A stretch of DNA of 64,000 bases from contig NZ_CP007203.1 of assembly GCF_000340565.2 (NCBI RefSeq), positions 1,573,373 through 1,637,372 on the forward strand, written 5' to 3'. Below the pieces are notes generated by a model. That model was given only the letters and a program-made list of their open reading frames with translations, was not told the DNA's origin and searched no databases. Made by a program: the position numbers and the translations under genes. This document shows, piece after piece, positions 56,235 through 64,000 of the stretch. The DNA comes from Nodularia spumigena CCY9414 (GTDB lineage: Bacteria; Cyanobacteriota; Cyanobacteriia; Cyanobacteriales; Nostocaceae). How positions within the stretch are numbered: position 1 is the stretch's first letter; each line of letters begins with the position of its first letter.

Positions 56235-58310
56235 TTACAAATTGGAGCTTAAACCCACACGAAAAGTCAACCCAGGACTGTAGATGCGATTAACTCGTTC
56301 ATATTGCTCACCGAGTAAATTTTCCACATAAACCGTCAGTCCCAAATTACGGGTTAGAGGAATCCTACCACTCAAATCTAAATTTAAGAAACCAGGCGCA
56401 AAATCTCTATTTGTTTCCCCAGGGACATTAAAAAAAGCTCGGCGAGTGCCACTGTTATAGGTAACATACAAATTAGCGTTCCAGCCAGAATTTTGATAAC
56501 CCACACCAGCTTGAGCGACAGAATAAGGAATAAAACCTAACTGTAAACCTGCTTCTGTACCTGTTTTAATTTGAGCATCTGTATAAGTATAGTTAACAAA
56601 AGTTGACCAGTTATTAGCAATTTGTAATCTTAACGCTGCCTCTAAACCATTAGTATTGACTAAACCGATATTTTCCCATCTTCCGGCGATAATTCCCAGA
56701 CGATTATCTAAACTACTGCCGAAATAAGTAAACTGTCCAATCAAATTATTTGTCAGTTTAATATCCACTCCCGCAGTCCAAGATGAACCTGTTTCTGGAA
56801 TTAAATCAGGGTTAGATTCCCAATTATGAACTGTATCATAAAGATATAATTGATCTAACCCAGGATTACGCTGTCCCCCAGCCCAACTCCCCCGCATTGC
56901 TACTGTTGGCGTGAGAGCATAACGTAAGCCAGCACTAGGGTTGAAGTAATTACCAAACTCTCCATCAAAGCTTTGTCTTAGCCCTAAATCTATCAGAAAA
57001 TTATCACTAATATTTAAAGTATTCACAGCAAACAATGCTGTATTTAACACGTTTCTATTTTCAGTTTCGTTAAGGGCAATTCTATCAGGTCTGGTACTGA
57101 AAGTATCACCGTTTAAGTTAGTATTCTTCAAATCTAATCCCCAGCGTAATTGATGACTGGGGGTTAATTTCCATGTATGGTCTACTCTGGCTGTCAGTTG
57201 TTGTGTATCTAAAACACCTGTACGGTTAAATTCTGACCCAGCAAACACTGTAGGACCATAAGTGCTAAAATAATCTTGGTTGTAACCGAGTGTGGTGGTG
57301 AGATTAGAACTTTCGCCTTCACCCAAGCGAGTTTTCCAAGATAAGCCCACATTCAAGCCATCATGGTCTAGTCTATCTCTTTGCAGTGGAAAACCGAAAT
57401 AAACTAAACCGCGACGACTGCTGAGGGTTTTAACATCGAAATTTAATGAGTTTTTACTATCTAAATCTAGCGCAATGCTGCCAAAGTAGGTGCTAGTAGC
57501 TGTGTCTGCATTCGATAAAAATCCTTCAGCATCGCGATTTGCTGCACCAACGGGAACGCGATAACGATTATCTATAAAGTATCTTTCAAAGCTGAAGTTA
57601 TACCGAACATCACCAACTGAGCCACTATAACTTAGCTGTTGATTATTTAAATTTAAGGAGCCAAATTCTGTACTCCCAGTTAATTTCGGTTGACTATAAC
57701 TTGCTTTTGTGATAATATTTACAACACCGCCAAATGCTGATGAGCCATACAAAGCGGAGGTGACACCACTATATAATTCTACTCGTTCAATAGCTTCTAC
57801 AGGAATGCTATTTAAATCAGTTCCCCCATGATAGGTGTTGATATTATTATTGATTGGTCTACCATTAATCAGAAATACAGACTGTTCAATTGAAGCTCCC
57901 CGGTAGTATGTACCTGTGTGAATATCTGCACCAGGTCCCACATTATTGATGGTGAAACCAGGCATTCTTTTTAATACATCTGCTACACTTGTAGCACCCT
58001 GCTTTTGAATTTCTTCTTGATCGATGACGTAAACAGGGGTAGACTCAGGCAAAGGGTCTTTTTCGCCGATGACTTCTATGGAAATATCTGCATCATCGTT
58101 GGGAATTGCTTCTATTTCTGCCTGAGTTTGGGGGTTAACTTCAATGGGTATAGATTCTTGAGTTAATAATTCCGCATTAGTAGCAGGTAACTCAATTTCA
58201 CTCAAGTTAAGAATTGTGGATTTTACCTGTTCTGTCTCAATAGCAAGGGCAGGAAAAGCTATTAATAGAATTGGCAAAGCAACTGGTAGGAGAAAAAAAT
58301 ACTTGCTCAC
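56235..58310 (-). CDS. TonB-dependent outer membrane receptor
   Basis: The 691-residue protein has a signal peptide (about 1-23), an acidic spacer, a plug domain (VYVIDQEEIQKQGATSVADVLKRMPGFTI, YRGASIEQSVFLINGRPI, VERVELYSGVTSALYGSSAFGGVVNIITK) and a long beta-barrel. The C-terminus TFRVGLSSNL ends in hydrophobic alternation, although the last residue is Leu rather than the common Phe. It resembles BtuB/siderophore-type receptors, but the ligand cannot be told from sequence. I found no cobalamin-riboswitch core upstream. Confidence 0.93.
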   Translation of the reverse strand: MSKYFFLLPVALPILLIAFPALAIETEQVKSTILNLSEIELPATNAELLTQESIPIEVNPQTQAEIEAIPNDDADISIEVIGEKDPLPESTPVYVIDQEEIQKQGATSVADVLKRMPGFTINNVGPGADIHTGTYYRGASIEQSVFLINGRPINNNINTYHGGTDLNSIPVEAIERVELYSGVTSALYGSSAFGGVVNIITKASYSQPKLTGSTEFGSLNLNNQQLSYSGSVGDVRYNFSFERYFIDNRYRVPVGAANRDAEGFLSNADTATSTYFGSIALDLDSKNSLNFDVKTLSSRRGLVYFGFPLQRDRLDHDGLNVGLSWKTRLGEGESSNLTTTLGYNQDYFSTYGPTVFAGSEFNRTGVLDTQQLTARVDHTWKLTPSHQLRWGLDLKNTNLNGDTFSTRPDRIALNETENRNVLNTALFAVNTLNISDNFLIDLGLRQSFDGEFGNYFNPSAGLRYALTPTVAMRGSWAGGQRNPGLDQLYLYDTVHNWESNPDLIPETGSSWTAGVDIKLTNNLIGQFTYFGSSLDNRLGIIAGRWENIGLVNTNGLEAALRLQIANNWSTFVNYTYTDAQIKTGTEAGLQLGFIPYSVAQAGVGYQNSGWNANLYVTYNSGTRRAFFNVPGETNRDFAPGFLNLDLSGRIPLTRNLGLTVYVENLLGEQYERVNRIYSPGLTFRVGLSSNL

Positions 58311-58554
58311 TTGCTGTTCTTACATTAAGTAAAAATTACTAAGTAGTATTTTTGCTCCTACAGCATAATGATGTCAAAAGACATCCTGTCATAGTTGCTG
58401 TATAGCCGTAGTTATAGCAACCGCCAAGGACGTTAGGACATAAACTGATCATAAAAGTTAGACACCGAAAGGTTTTTACCCTACGGGCCACGGACCACGG
58501 ACCACGGACCAGCTATAGATAAATTTAGAGCGAGTTAGCAAGTAGGAAATGTTG
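58311..58554. other. Upstream region of the TonB receptor
   Basis: This should contain the receptor promoter. A hairpin-like AAAATTAC/GTAGTATTTT stretch lies near 58330-58353 and a CCACGGA heptamer is repeated three times near 58489-58510. No gene is seen. Confidence 0.4.
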
Positions 58555-58853
58555 CTGCTATATAAAACCTAGACAAAACTAGACTTTACTTTCTACTTCA
58601 ACGGGAGCATGGGAGCAGTTATCCCTCAGTAGACTTTCTACGCCTTACGCCAGACGCGATTGTGTTCCAATTAAGTTTCTGAAAAAGACTACCACCATCA
58701 TTGCTTGGTTTTCGCGTCGGCAATAGTCTCAATTCAATACTTGATATCACCGTATTATATATCAAGTAGTTGATTTTTTCCTAAAATATATATTGATTTT
58801 TGTCAATATAAGTATAGTTTTGTCTATGAAATTGTCAACTTAGGACTTGCTCA
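58555..58853 (-). mobile_element. 299-bp repeated element, copy 2
   Basis: It matches 29585-29881 base for base except for one extra T and one extra C (near 58637 and 58646). The same pair of 12-bp inverted repeats is present near its ends. The different flanking sequence on both sides defines the boundaries closely, which points to a mobile unit. Confidence 0.75.
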
Positions 58854-58904
58854 ACCAGATGGATGGTGGAGCAAGTTTAGTTAACCCGCTCAGTAGAATG
58901 GCGA

Positions 58905-59519
58905 TTAATTGATGTTTGTGTCGATTTCCCCTAGTACAGGCTGCTCCAGATTAACTGACTGCTCTGGAGAGGCTATTGCTGCTTTGGGAATTGCTATTAC
59001 CGGGTTATTTAATGCCACCATTAGGGGAGAAGTTGAAGCTACAGGCTTTGTCGTGCCTTGTGTAGGCTCTACTGGTTGTTGCGCCAGTTGCAGTGTCTTG
59101 AATTCACCGCCTGGTAGCAAACCAGATACAGCACCGATAACACAAGCAGCAACGGCGGCTCCTCCCAATGCCCAAATGGGACGGGAGCGGCGGCGCACAC
59201 GCTGTAATACTTGCACGGCTGTGACTTCTGGCGGCTGTTGGGCTGCTGGGACTGGGAAAGTCCGCAAGCCCCGCCGGAGATTTAGTAGTCGGTTATACAG
59301 GCATTGAATTGAGGCATCGTTTTTCAGCCATTCTTCAACTTGCCTGCTTTCGGAGGCTGTCACCTCTCCATCGAGGTAAGCACTTAATAACTCGAAGCGA
59401 TCGCGCTTCACCATATCCATAGCACCCGTTGATTCATTGGTATGCTGACCTGTCCCATCGGAAAAATCTTGAAGATTTAGCCAAGGGAAATGATCATCAA
59501 ATGGAGAATTAGTATTCAT
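58905..59519 (-). CDS. Anti-sigma factor partner of the upstream ECF sigma gene (SapG-like)
   Basis: The 204-residue protein has a cytosolic N-terminal helical part typical of RseA/anti-sigma proteins (RFELLSAYLDGEVTASESRQVEEWLKND, CLYNRLLNLRRGLRTF). One membrane helix follows (about 117-135, ALGGAAVAACVIGAVSGLL) and then a low-complexity outer tail. It follows the ECF sigma gene by 158 bases on the same strand, the standard sigma/anti-sigma layout. Anabaena SigG is held by such a partner (SapG); the match here is by position and type. Confidence 0.8.
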   Translation of the reverse strand: MNTNSPFDDHFPWLNLQDFSDGTGQHTNESTGAMDMVKRDRFELLSAYLDGEVTASESRQVEEWLKNDASIQCLYNRLLNLRRGLRTFPVPAAQQPPEVTAVQVLQRVRRRSRPIWALGGAAVAACVIGAVSGLLPGGEFKTLQLAQQPVEPTQGTTKPVASTSPLMVALNNPVIAIPKAAIASPEQSVNLEQPVLGEIDTNIN

Positions 59520-59677
59520 TGTAGCATTATTACCAATTCATATGCGGGTAAAGTCAACGAGAAATCCGGATAAATTGCGGGAATTTCCAGCCGATGGGAG
59601 CAGAACTTTCAGATTAAATTAAAATTCACAAAACAGGCTTAAAATTTAGTTATTAGCCAATCAGCAGATTTTGTAAA

Positions 59678-60358
59678 TTAGGCATCTAAATAATTTTGCA
59701 ACTGAGTTTGCAATCTGGATCTAGCTCTGGCGATTCTGGATTTGACTGTTCCCAAAGAAACACCAGTAATTTCGGCAATTTCTTCGTATGCCATACCTTC
59801 GATTTCTCTGAGTACAATGGTAGTCCGAAATACCTCTGGTAAATCCGCGATCGCCTCTCGCAGTTGCTCGTAAAATTCTCTAGTGGTCAGTTCTTCCTCT
59901 GGTCCGGGAGTATCTCCAGCAATTTCCCAATCCATTTCACCGTCTTCGAGTGTGCGGGGAGCATCCAGAGACAAGGGAGTGGCTACCCGCTTGCGTTTAC
60001 GCAACTCGTCATAAAACAAGTTGGTAGCAATTCGGCTTAACCAGCCCCGAAACTTGACTGGTTCTTGTAATCGGTTAATATTTCGATACACTCGAATCCA
60101 CACTTCTTGAGCCAAATCGGCTCTGTCAGGCCAATCTGGAGCCAGGTGGTATAGAACTCGATCAACTTGACTTTGATAGCGGCGCAATAGCTCTGCAAAC
60201 GCGGCACGGTCTGGGCGCAGTCCGACTTGACAGCTTAAAATCAGATCGTGATTAGATAGTTTGTCAACTGGCACCGATGCTTCTGGGTATCTTGCATCAA
60301 TAGTTGACCAGGATACAGTAATCGATTGGCTCATAGATCGTACTGAATTTTGAATCAT
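59678..60358 (-). CDS. sigG: ECF-type RNA polymerase sigma factor (SigG-like)
   Basis: The 226-residue sigma factor has region 2 (AFAELLRRYQSQVDRVLYHLAPDW, DLAQEVWIRVYRNI, FRGWLSRIATNLFYDELRKRKR) and region 4 (LPEVFRTTIVLREIEGMAYEEIAEITGVSLGTVKSRIARARSRL). About 40 extra N-terminal residues are present. The neighbourhood (anti-sigma, L,D-transpeptidase, ComFB protein) matches what I recall for sigG in Anabaena, where it is linked to envelope stress. The symbol rests on that context. Confidence 0.82.
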   Translation of the reverse strand: MIQNSVRSMSQSITVSWSTIDARYPEASVPVDKLSNHDLILSCQVGLRPDRAAFAELLRRYQSQVDRVLYHLAPDWPDRADLAQEVWIRVYRNINRLQEPVKFRGWLSRIATNLFYDELRKRKRVATPLSLDAPRTLEDGEMDWEIAGDTPGPEEELTTREFYEQLREAIADLPEVFRTTIVLREIEGMAYEEIAEITGVSLGTVKSRIARARSRLQTQLQNYLDA

Positions 60359-60640
60359 CCCTATCTATTAGACAAGCTAATGGGCGCAATGTTCCTGCCA
60401 GCAGTGACGGATTTATGACTGGTACATGGTGGTATATAAAGTTAGGGAAATTAATAGCTACCGCACAAGTCTATTTTGACTCCTACTAATTATATAGCTG
60501 TGTTTTTAGCTATTATTAATCCCTGGTGAAAATTTAGTAGATTTACGTACACTTGTGCAATCAACACTATCTGACCAGAAGAGGCAGGGGAGCAGGGAGC
60601 AGGGAGCAAGGGAGAAGGATTTTTAATTCACTCAAGCGTG
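60359..60640. other. Upstream region of the sigma gene with short repeats
   Basis: Promoter sequences for the sigma gene are expected next to 60359; ECF genes are often self-regulated. A GCAGGGA heptamer run occurs near 60588-60612. No gene is seen. Confidence 0.35.
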
Positions 60641-60677
60641 AAGAATCCCCGTCCGCGACGCTCGGGGAGTATGTCAA
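60641..60677 (-). mobile_element. Isolated IS200/IS605-type end hairpin
   Basis: GAATCCCCG ... CTCGGGGAGTATGTCAA is, on the minus strand, the same kind of TTGACATACTCCCCG...CGGGGATTC structure as at 30150-30180. No tnpA or tnpB frame is present nearby, so it is a relic. Confidence 0.45.
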
Positions 60678-60781
60678 AAAAAACAGAACATATGTTATGC
60701 CTGGTTTGTAGCAAGAGGCGATTCAGTCCTGTGGTTCTCAAATACAACTGTTAATGTAGGCAGATGTAGCGACAAAAAAGG

Positions 60782-60934
60782 TTATTTTTGCGGATTGTCC
60801 ACCATAATTGTGGTTGATGTTTCTGTCTGTTGTGGATCATTAATACCAGCATGAGTGGAATTGAGTATGCGGACTTGAAAAAAGAAATTCAGGGAAAATG
60901 TAATTATGACTGCTAGGAATAATCTTTCAAACAT
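60782..60934 (-). CDS. Small secreted or membrane peptide
   Basis: From ATG 60934 the product has 50 residues. It begins with a hydrophobic helix (MFERLFLAVIITFSLNFFF) and continues with a polar tail, GINDPQQTETSTTIM. GGTGAGAG ahead of this ATG is a good ribosome site, so the shorter start is preferred over 61054. Function is unknown. Confidence 0.55.
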   Translation of the reverse strand: MFERLFLAVIITFSLNFFFQVRILNSTHAGINDPQQTETSTTIMVDNPQK

Positions 60935-61233
60935 GATTTTTCTCTCACCCACACCATTAATGATGAATTTTATGCACTGTGAGTGTTCTGAGTGAATAAA
61001 ATTTTTCCCTAAGAATTTTGTGCCAAAATATCCTGATAGTATTAGTTTGCCCAAAAGTATTGGCAGAGTTATAAGAGAACAGATAAGTAATTATAAATTA
61101 TTGATAATTTTGGATGTACTCATGAACCAATTAGTCAACTGGATATGTCAGGGTTAATCAGATGAAGCAAGAAGATTTCAGTTTGTTAGCAAACGTTAGT
61201 AAATTATGAACGGATAAACAATAGGCGATAGCA

Positions 61234-61980
61234 ATGGTAAGAAATGAATCTCTAGCGCGTATATTCATGTTTCTCTGTTTTGGCACAGCTATCTTATCGC
61301 TAGCTGTCCACTGGCGCATGACGACAACTCAAGCCCAGTTTGAGCAGTCAGCTTCCGCCGCCGGAAGTCCGTCGCCGGGTGCTTTGGGGAGTGGAAGTAA
61401 AACTGCTGCGGGCGCGTCTACATCTGTGAATAAACCCACTTACCAGCCAGATGTCCAGAGAAATTCTGTTGGGAATATGTCGGGTGCAGTCAGCCAAAAT
61501 TCCGCCGGATCTACGGAGTTATTGCCAAAAATGCGAGCGCTGTTTCCCGGACAAAGGCAGAATTCCCAGGGTTTGTCTTCCCCAACATCATCTCAGACAG
61601 AAGTCGTGGTGAATTTAAGCGATCGCCGTACCTATGTTTACAAGGGAGGTGAAGTCATAGCCAGTTACCCAATTGCTATCGGTAAGGAAGGTTGGGAAAC
61701 TCCTACAGGTTCTTTCCGGATCACCGATAAGCAAAAATATCCGATTTGGCAGCACCCAATCACTGGTAAAGTATTTCCATCAGGTGCTGATAGTCCTTTG
61801 GGAGAGCGATGGATTGGTTTTTGGTCAGATGGACGCAATGAAATTGGCTTTCACGGCACACCAGATACACACTTGTTAGGAGCTGCTATCTCTCATGGCT
61901 GCTTAAGAATGCGTAATGATGATGTCCGGTTATTATATGAGCAGGTAAACGTTGGCACACTTATATCAGTGCGTGATTAA
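61234..61980 (+). CDS. L,D-transpeptidase (YkuD family)
   Basis: The enzyme makes 3-3 cross-links in peptidoglycan or attaches proteins to it. The 248 residues start with a signal-anchor helix (about 8-25), then a low-complexity Gly/Ser linker to about 120. The YkuD domain has VVNLSDRRTYVYKGGE, HGTPDTHLLG and SHGCLRM with catalytic Cys223. It acts in the periplasm. Its position near the sigma/anti-sigma pair and the M23 peptidase suggests an envelope-maintenance neighbourhood. Confidence 0.94.
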   Translation: MVRNESLARIFMFLCFGTAILSLAVHWRMTTTQAQFEQSASAAGSPSPGALGSGSKTAAGASTSVNKPTYQPDVQRNSVGNMSGAVSQNSAGSTELLPKMRALFPGQRQNSQGLSSPTSSQTEVVVNLSDRRTYVYKGGEVIASYPIAIGKEGWETPTGSFRITDKQKYPIWQHPITGKVFPSGADSPLGERWIGFWSDGRNEIGFHGTPDTHLLGAAISHGCLRMRNDDVRLLYEQVNVGTLISVRD

Positions 61981-62365
61981 TTAGTCATTGGTCATTGGTC
62001 ATTAGTCACTTAATTTTGGATTTTGGATTTACGATTTTGGATTAACCTCTCCTTATAAAGAAGAGGCTTAAACATGGAAAACTTTTTGTTTTTCTTCTGC
62101 GTGAACCCAGAGGCTTGAGACCAAATATTTTAGATTTCAGATTTTCATTTAATCCAAAATTTAAAATCTAAAATCTAAAATCGCTTCGGTCATTGGTCAT
62201 TGTATTAGTTGTTGAGGGTGCATACCCCGCCCTTTGTCAGAGGAAAAACTCACAGACTAAGGACTGTTATTCAAAGCATATCCCTGGCTACACAACGCCA
62301 GCTATCGTGGGTGTGCTTAACTAAGGACAAATGACTAATGACTAATGACTAAGGACAAATGACTA
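61981..62365. repeat. Repeat-rich spacer: heptamers and AT-rich inverted repeats
   Basis: ATTGGTC/ATTAGTC and TGACTAA heptamers flank inverted repeats of TTTTGGATT and AATCCAAAAT type (about 62012-62180), the same kind as at 20216-20273. No gene is recognised. Confidence 0.75.
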
Positions 62366-62908
62366 TTAAAACTGAGATTTTTGCTCAAAGTTGGGTGCGT
62401 AGACACTGAGTAAATTACTGACTTGGCGCATAACTTCATTACCAGTGCTTTTGACCGAGACTGGTGTTTTATTGTCGTTTGGTTGGTCGAGGTTACGTCC
62501 TATAGACTCACTAATTTGCAGGGAAATTAAATCTTGGAGTTCTGCCTTCGCCCGTAGACGTTGGTAGCTAGCACCTTCTTCTGTAGTCGCATACAAGGGT
62601 GGTAAGCGGTTGAGGGCGTAAGCGGCTATATCCCCCACATCCAAGGATTTTTCGCTGGTGGCTTCAATTTCTGCGGCTCTGGCGATCGCCTCACTCAGTA
62701 CCAATTCTTCCATGACGTTAATGAATTGTTTGCGAGGTACCGCCACTACCTCACCGGTCAATAATGCCCCCATCAGTCTATCCAGCGCCATGTACTCTTC
62801 AATTGAGAGTTCCGATGCGTTATCACAGATTCTTCCAACTTCGGCTTCCATGACTGGTGTCAAATAACCATCCTGGAGAGCTTGTTCTACAATTTTTTCA
62901 ATACTCAT
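62366..62908 (-). CDS. ComFB-domain protein, probable c-di-nucleotide receptor (CdgR type)
   Basis: The 180-residue protein from ATG 62908 (MSIEKIVEQALQDGYLTP) has a helical N-terminal part (EVGRICDNASELSIEEYMALDRLMGALLTGEVVAVPRK). A ComFB domain follows: FINVMEELVLSEAI, SLDVGDIAAYALNRLPPLYATTEEG. ComFB-family proteins have been reported to bind cyclic di-nucleotides, and the Anabaena CdgR protein binds c-di-GMP and affects cell size. The close resemblance to that protein is from memory. Upstream ATGs at 62917 and 62956 are less likely. Confidence 0.85.
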   Translation of the reverse strand: MSIEKIVEQALQDGYLTPVMEAEVGRICDNASELSIEEYMALDRLMGALLTGEVVAVPRKQFINVMEELVLSEAIARAAEIEATSEKSLDVGDIAAYALNRLPPLYATTEEGASYQRLRAKAELQDLISLQISESIGRNLDQPNDNKTPVSVKSTGNEVMRQVSNLLSVYAPNFEQKSQF

Positions 62909-63031
62909 AACGCTCATTATTTTTACGCTAACCAAGCAGGGTAGGGACGGTATCAATCCAATTCATTTTCCCTAATTATCGGCAAAAAGTATATATTTTA
63001 TGGAAAAACGGCGGCATCAATTTGCTTGTGA

Positions 63032-63976
63032 CTAATCGACTCCATCAAATCTCCAGGGTACTGGGTCAATAGATTGCCCATTGACATATAAACCCCAGTG
63101 CAAATGCGGTCCTGTAGAAGCGCCTGTGGAACCCACTGTGCCAACTAATTGACCAGCTTTCACGAAATCGCCTTCTTTGACCTTAATGCCATTAAGATGT
63201 AATAAAATGCTGGTTACTCCTTGTCCGTGGTCAATGCCAATTGTGTTACCGTGAACCCGAAACCCTTCGGATACTGTACCTACCAAAGCAACTGTTCCAT
63301 CTGCTGGGGCAACTACGGGTGAACCCATAGCACCAGCGTAGTCAACGCCACGATGGTAGTAATTCTCAGCAAATTTTCCATTATAGTAGCGACGGACACC
63401 ATAGATTGTCGTAATCCGCCCTGCATTTGGCTGGCGGAGTGGACCATTCCAATGCTTTTGCGGTGTTTGGATTTTTTTGAAAGCTGCGACACGCTGGAGT
63501 TCATGTTCTGTGGCTCTCACCCCAGCGCTCCCCGGCGGTAAATTAATCCGTTGTGTGGGAAAGGTACGATTACGCAAATTCACTGCCAAGTTTTGCACCT
63601 GACCATCTCTTGAAACCTTCAGTGTGATGGTTCCCGGTTTATCCAGTGGAGTGGTGGGAATAAAAGCCCGATATTTATTGGGGGCGATCACAAATGCTGG
63701 ATAAGAATTTTCACCTACAGCCACGGTGGGATTACTACCATTGGTTGGATTATCTACGTTAATCACCACAGATAAGGTATCACCCAACTGAGGATTACTG
63801 GGAGTCACCTGTGCTTGCAAAGCATTTACAGGTAAAGCCAAGATGACAACCAAGACAGATGCAAATATGCCGATGAATAAGTTTTTTATATGGCTCTTGG
63901 GTTTCGGGCTTTTGAAACTAAAATAAGACAATTTCTTGTCAGATTCTCTAGTTTGATTTTGATGATCAATAGTCAT
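63032..63976 (-). CDS. M23-family (LytM) peptidoglycan peptidase
   Basis: This zinc peptidase cuts peptidoglycan peptides. The 314-residue protein (ATG 63976, MTIDHQNQ) has one N-terminal membrane helix (about 34-52, NLFIGIFASVLVVILALPVNAL), a beta-rich middle, and a LytM domain. The zinc ligands are His and Asp in YHRGVDYAG, and HLHW with preceding TSILLHLN supplies the other histidines. All ligands are present, so it is probably active. A further ATG at 63991 adds five residues. Confidence 0.93.
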   Translation of the reverse strand: MTIDHQNQTRESDKKLSYFSFKSPKPKSHIKNLFIGIFASVLVVILALPVNALQAQVTPSNPQLGDTLSVVINVDNPTNGSNPTVAVGENSYPAFVIAPNKYRAFIPTTPLDKPGTITLKVSRDGQVQNLAVNLRNRTFPTQRINLPPGSAGVRATEHELQRVAAFKKIQTPQKHWNGPLRQPNAGRITTIYGVRRYYNGKFAENYYHRGVDYAGAMGSPVVAPADGTVALVGTVSEGFRVHGNTIGIDHGQGVTSILLHLNGIKVKEGDFVKAGQLVGTVGSTGASTGPHLHWGLYVNGQSIDPVPWRFDGVD

Positions 63977-64000
63977 AGAGCTATAACACAATCTCTTACT

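Noticed and set aside
58311-58554. Possible cobalamin riboswitch ahead of the TonB receptor
   Set aside because: I looked for the B12-box core and flanking stems on the minus strand and did not find them.

Overview
The window looks like chromosome from a filamentous, gas-vacuolate, heterocyst-type cyanobacterium (Nostocales; a Nodularia/Anabaena-like organism is my inference). The support is a cyanobacterial-order gas vesicle cluster, many HIP1 sites (GCGATCGC), plentiful heptameric tandem repeats, a COP23 protein, several Ser/Thr kinases with a four-cysteine N-terminus, DUF3326, a ComFB/CdgR-type protein and a SigG-type ECF sigma factor.

1-10.4 kb is a gas vesicle locus: two near-identical gvpA copies, gvpC, gvpN, gvpJ, gvpK, gvpF, gvpG, an inverted gvpV-like gene and gvpW. 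It continues on the same strand into a tandem ArsA/Get3-type ATPase and a double-AAA CDC48-type ATPase. With GvpN this puts three different ATPases next to the shell genes. 10.5-14.6 kb holds acnB and a Rpn/DUF4351-type nuclease gene with a tandem partial copy of its own 3' end. 15-25.3 kb is mixed accessory and housekeeping sequence: a TIR-GUN4 fusion, a ferredoxin, a nuclease gene split by one stop codon, DUF3326, a CPBP protease, a second Rpn-like gene, purN, a lone sugar ABC permease followed by a G-rich 38-bp minisatellite, a decapitated response regulator, a lipoate/octanoate ligase-like gene and a YbjN gene. 25.7-29.5 kb holds an FHA-flavoprotein fusion, a four-helix membrane protein and a YHS lipoprotein, among MITE-like palindromes.

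30.6-41 kb is a minus-strand envelope and signalling block: a secreted trypsin-WD40 protein, its frameshifted paralogue, a stand-alone trypsin-like protease, a COP23 protein and two membrane-spanning Ser/Thr kinases, one carrying an extracytoplasmic amino-acid-receptor-like domain. 41-46 kb has a Rieske oxygenase with an in-frame 24-nt mobile repeat, antitoxin-like genes, a Uma2 nuclease and a 22-repeat CRISPR array without cas genes in view. 46-58.3 kb is mostly housekeeping (a third kinase, ligA, an Eis-like acetyltransferase, an EamA transporter, an alpha/beta hydrolase, truB, a TonB receptor). 58.5-64 kb carries an anti-sigma/ECF sigma pair, an L,D-transpeptidase, a ComFB protein and an M23 peptidase, which together look like a cell-envelope group.

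Mobile-DNA debris is a second theme: two copies of a ~298-bp repeat 29 kb apart, two IS200/IS605-type end hairpins without a transposase gene, several palindromic elements and many short tandem repeats. No tRNA or rRNA gene was recognised by eye.
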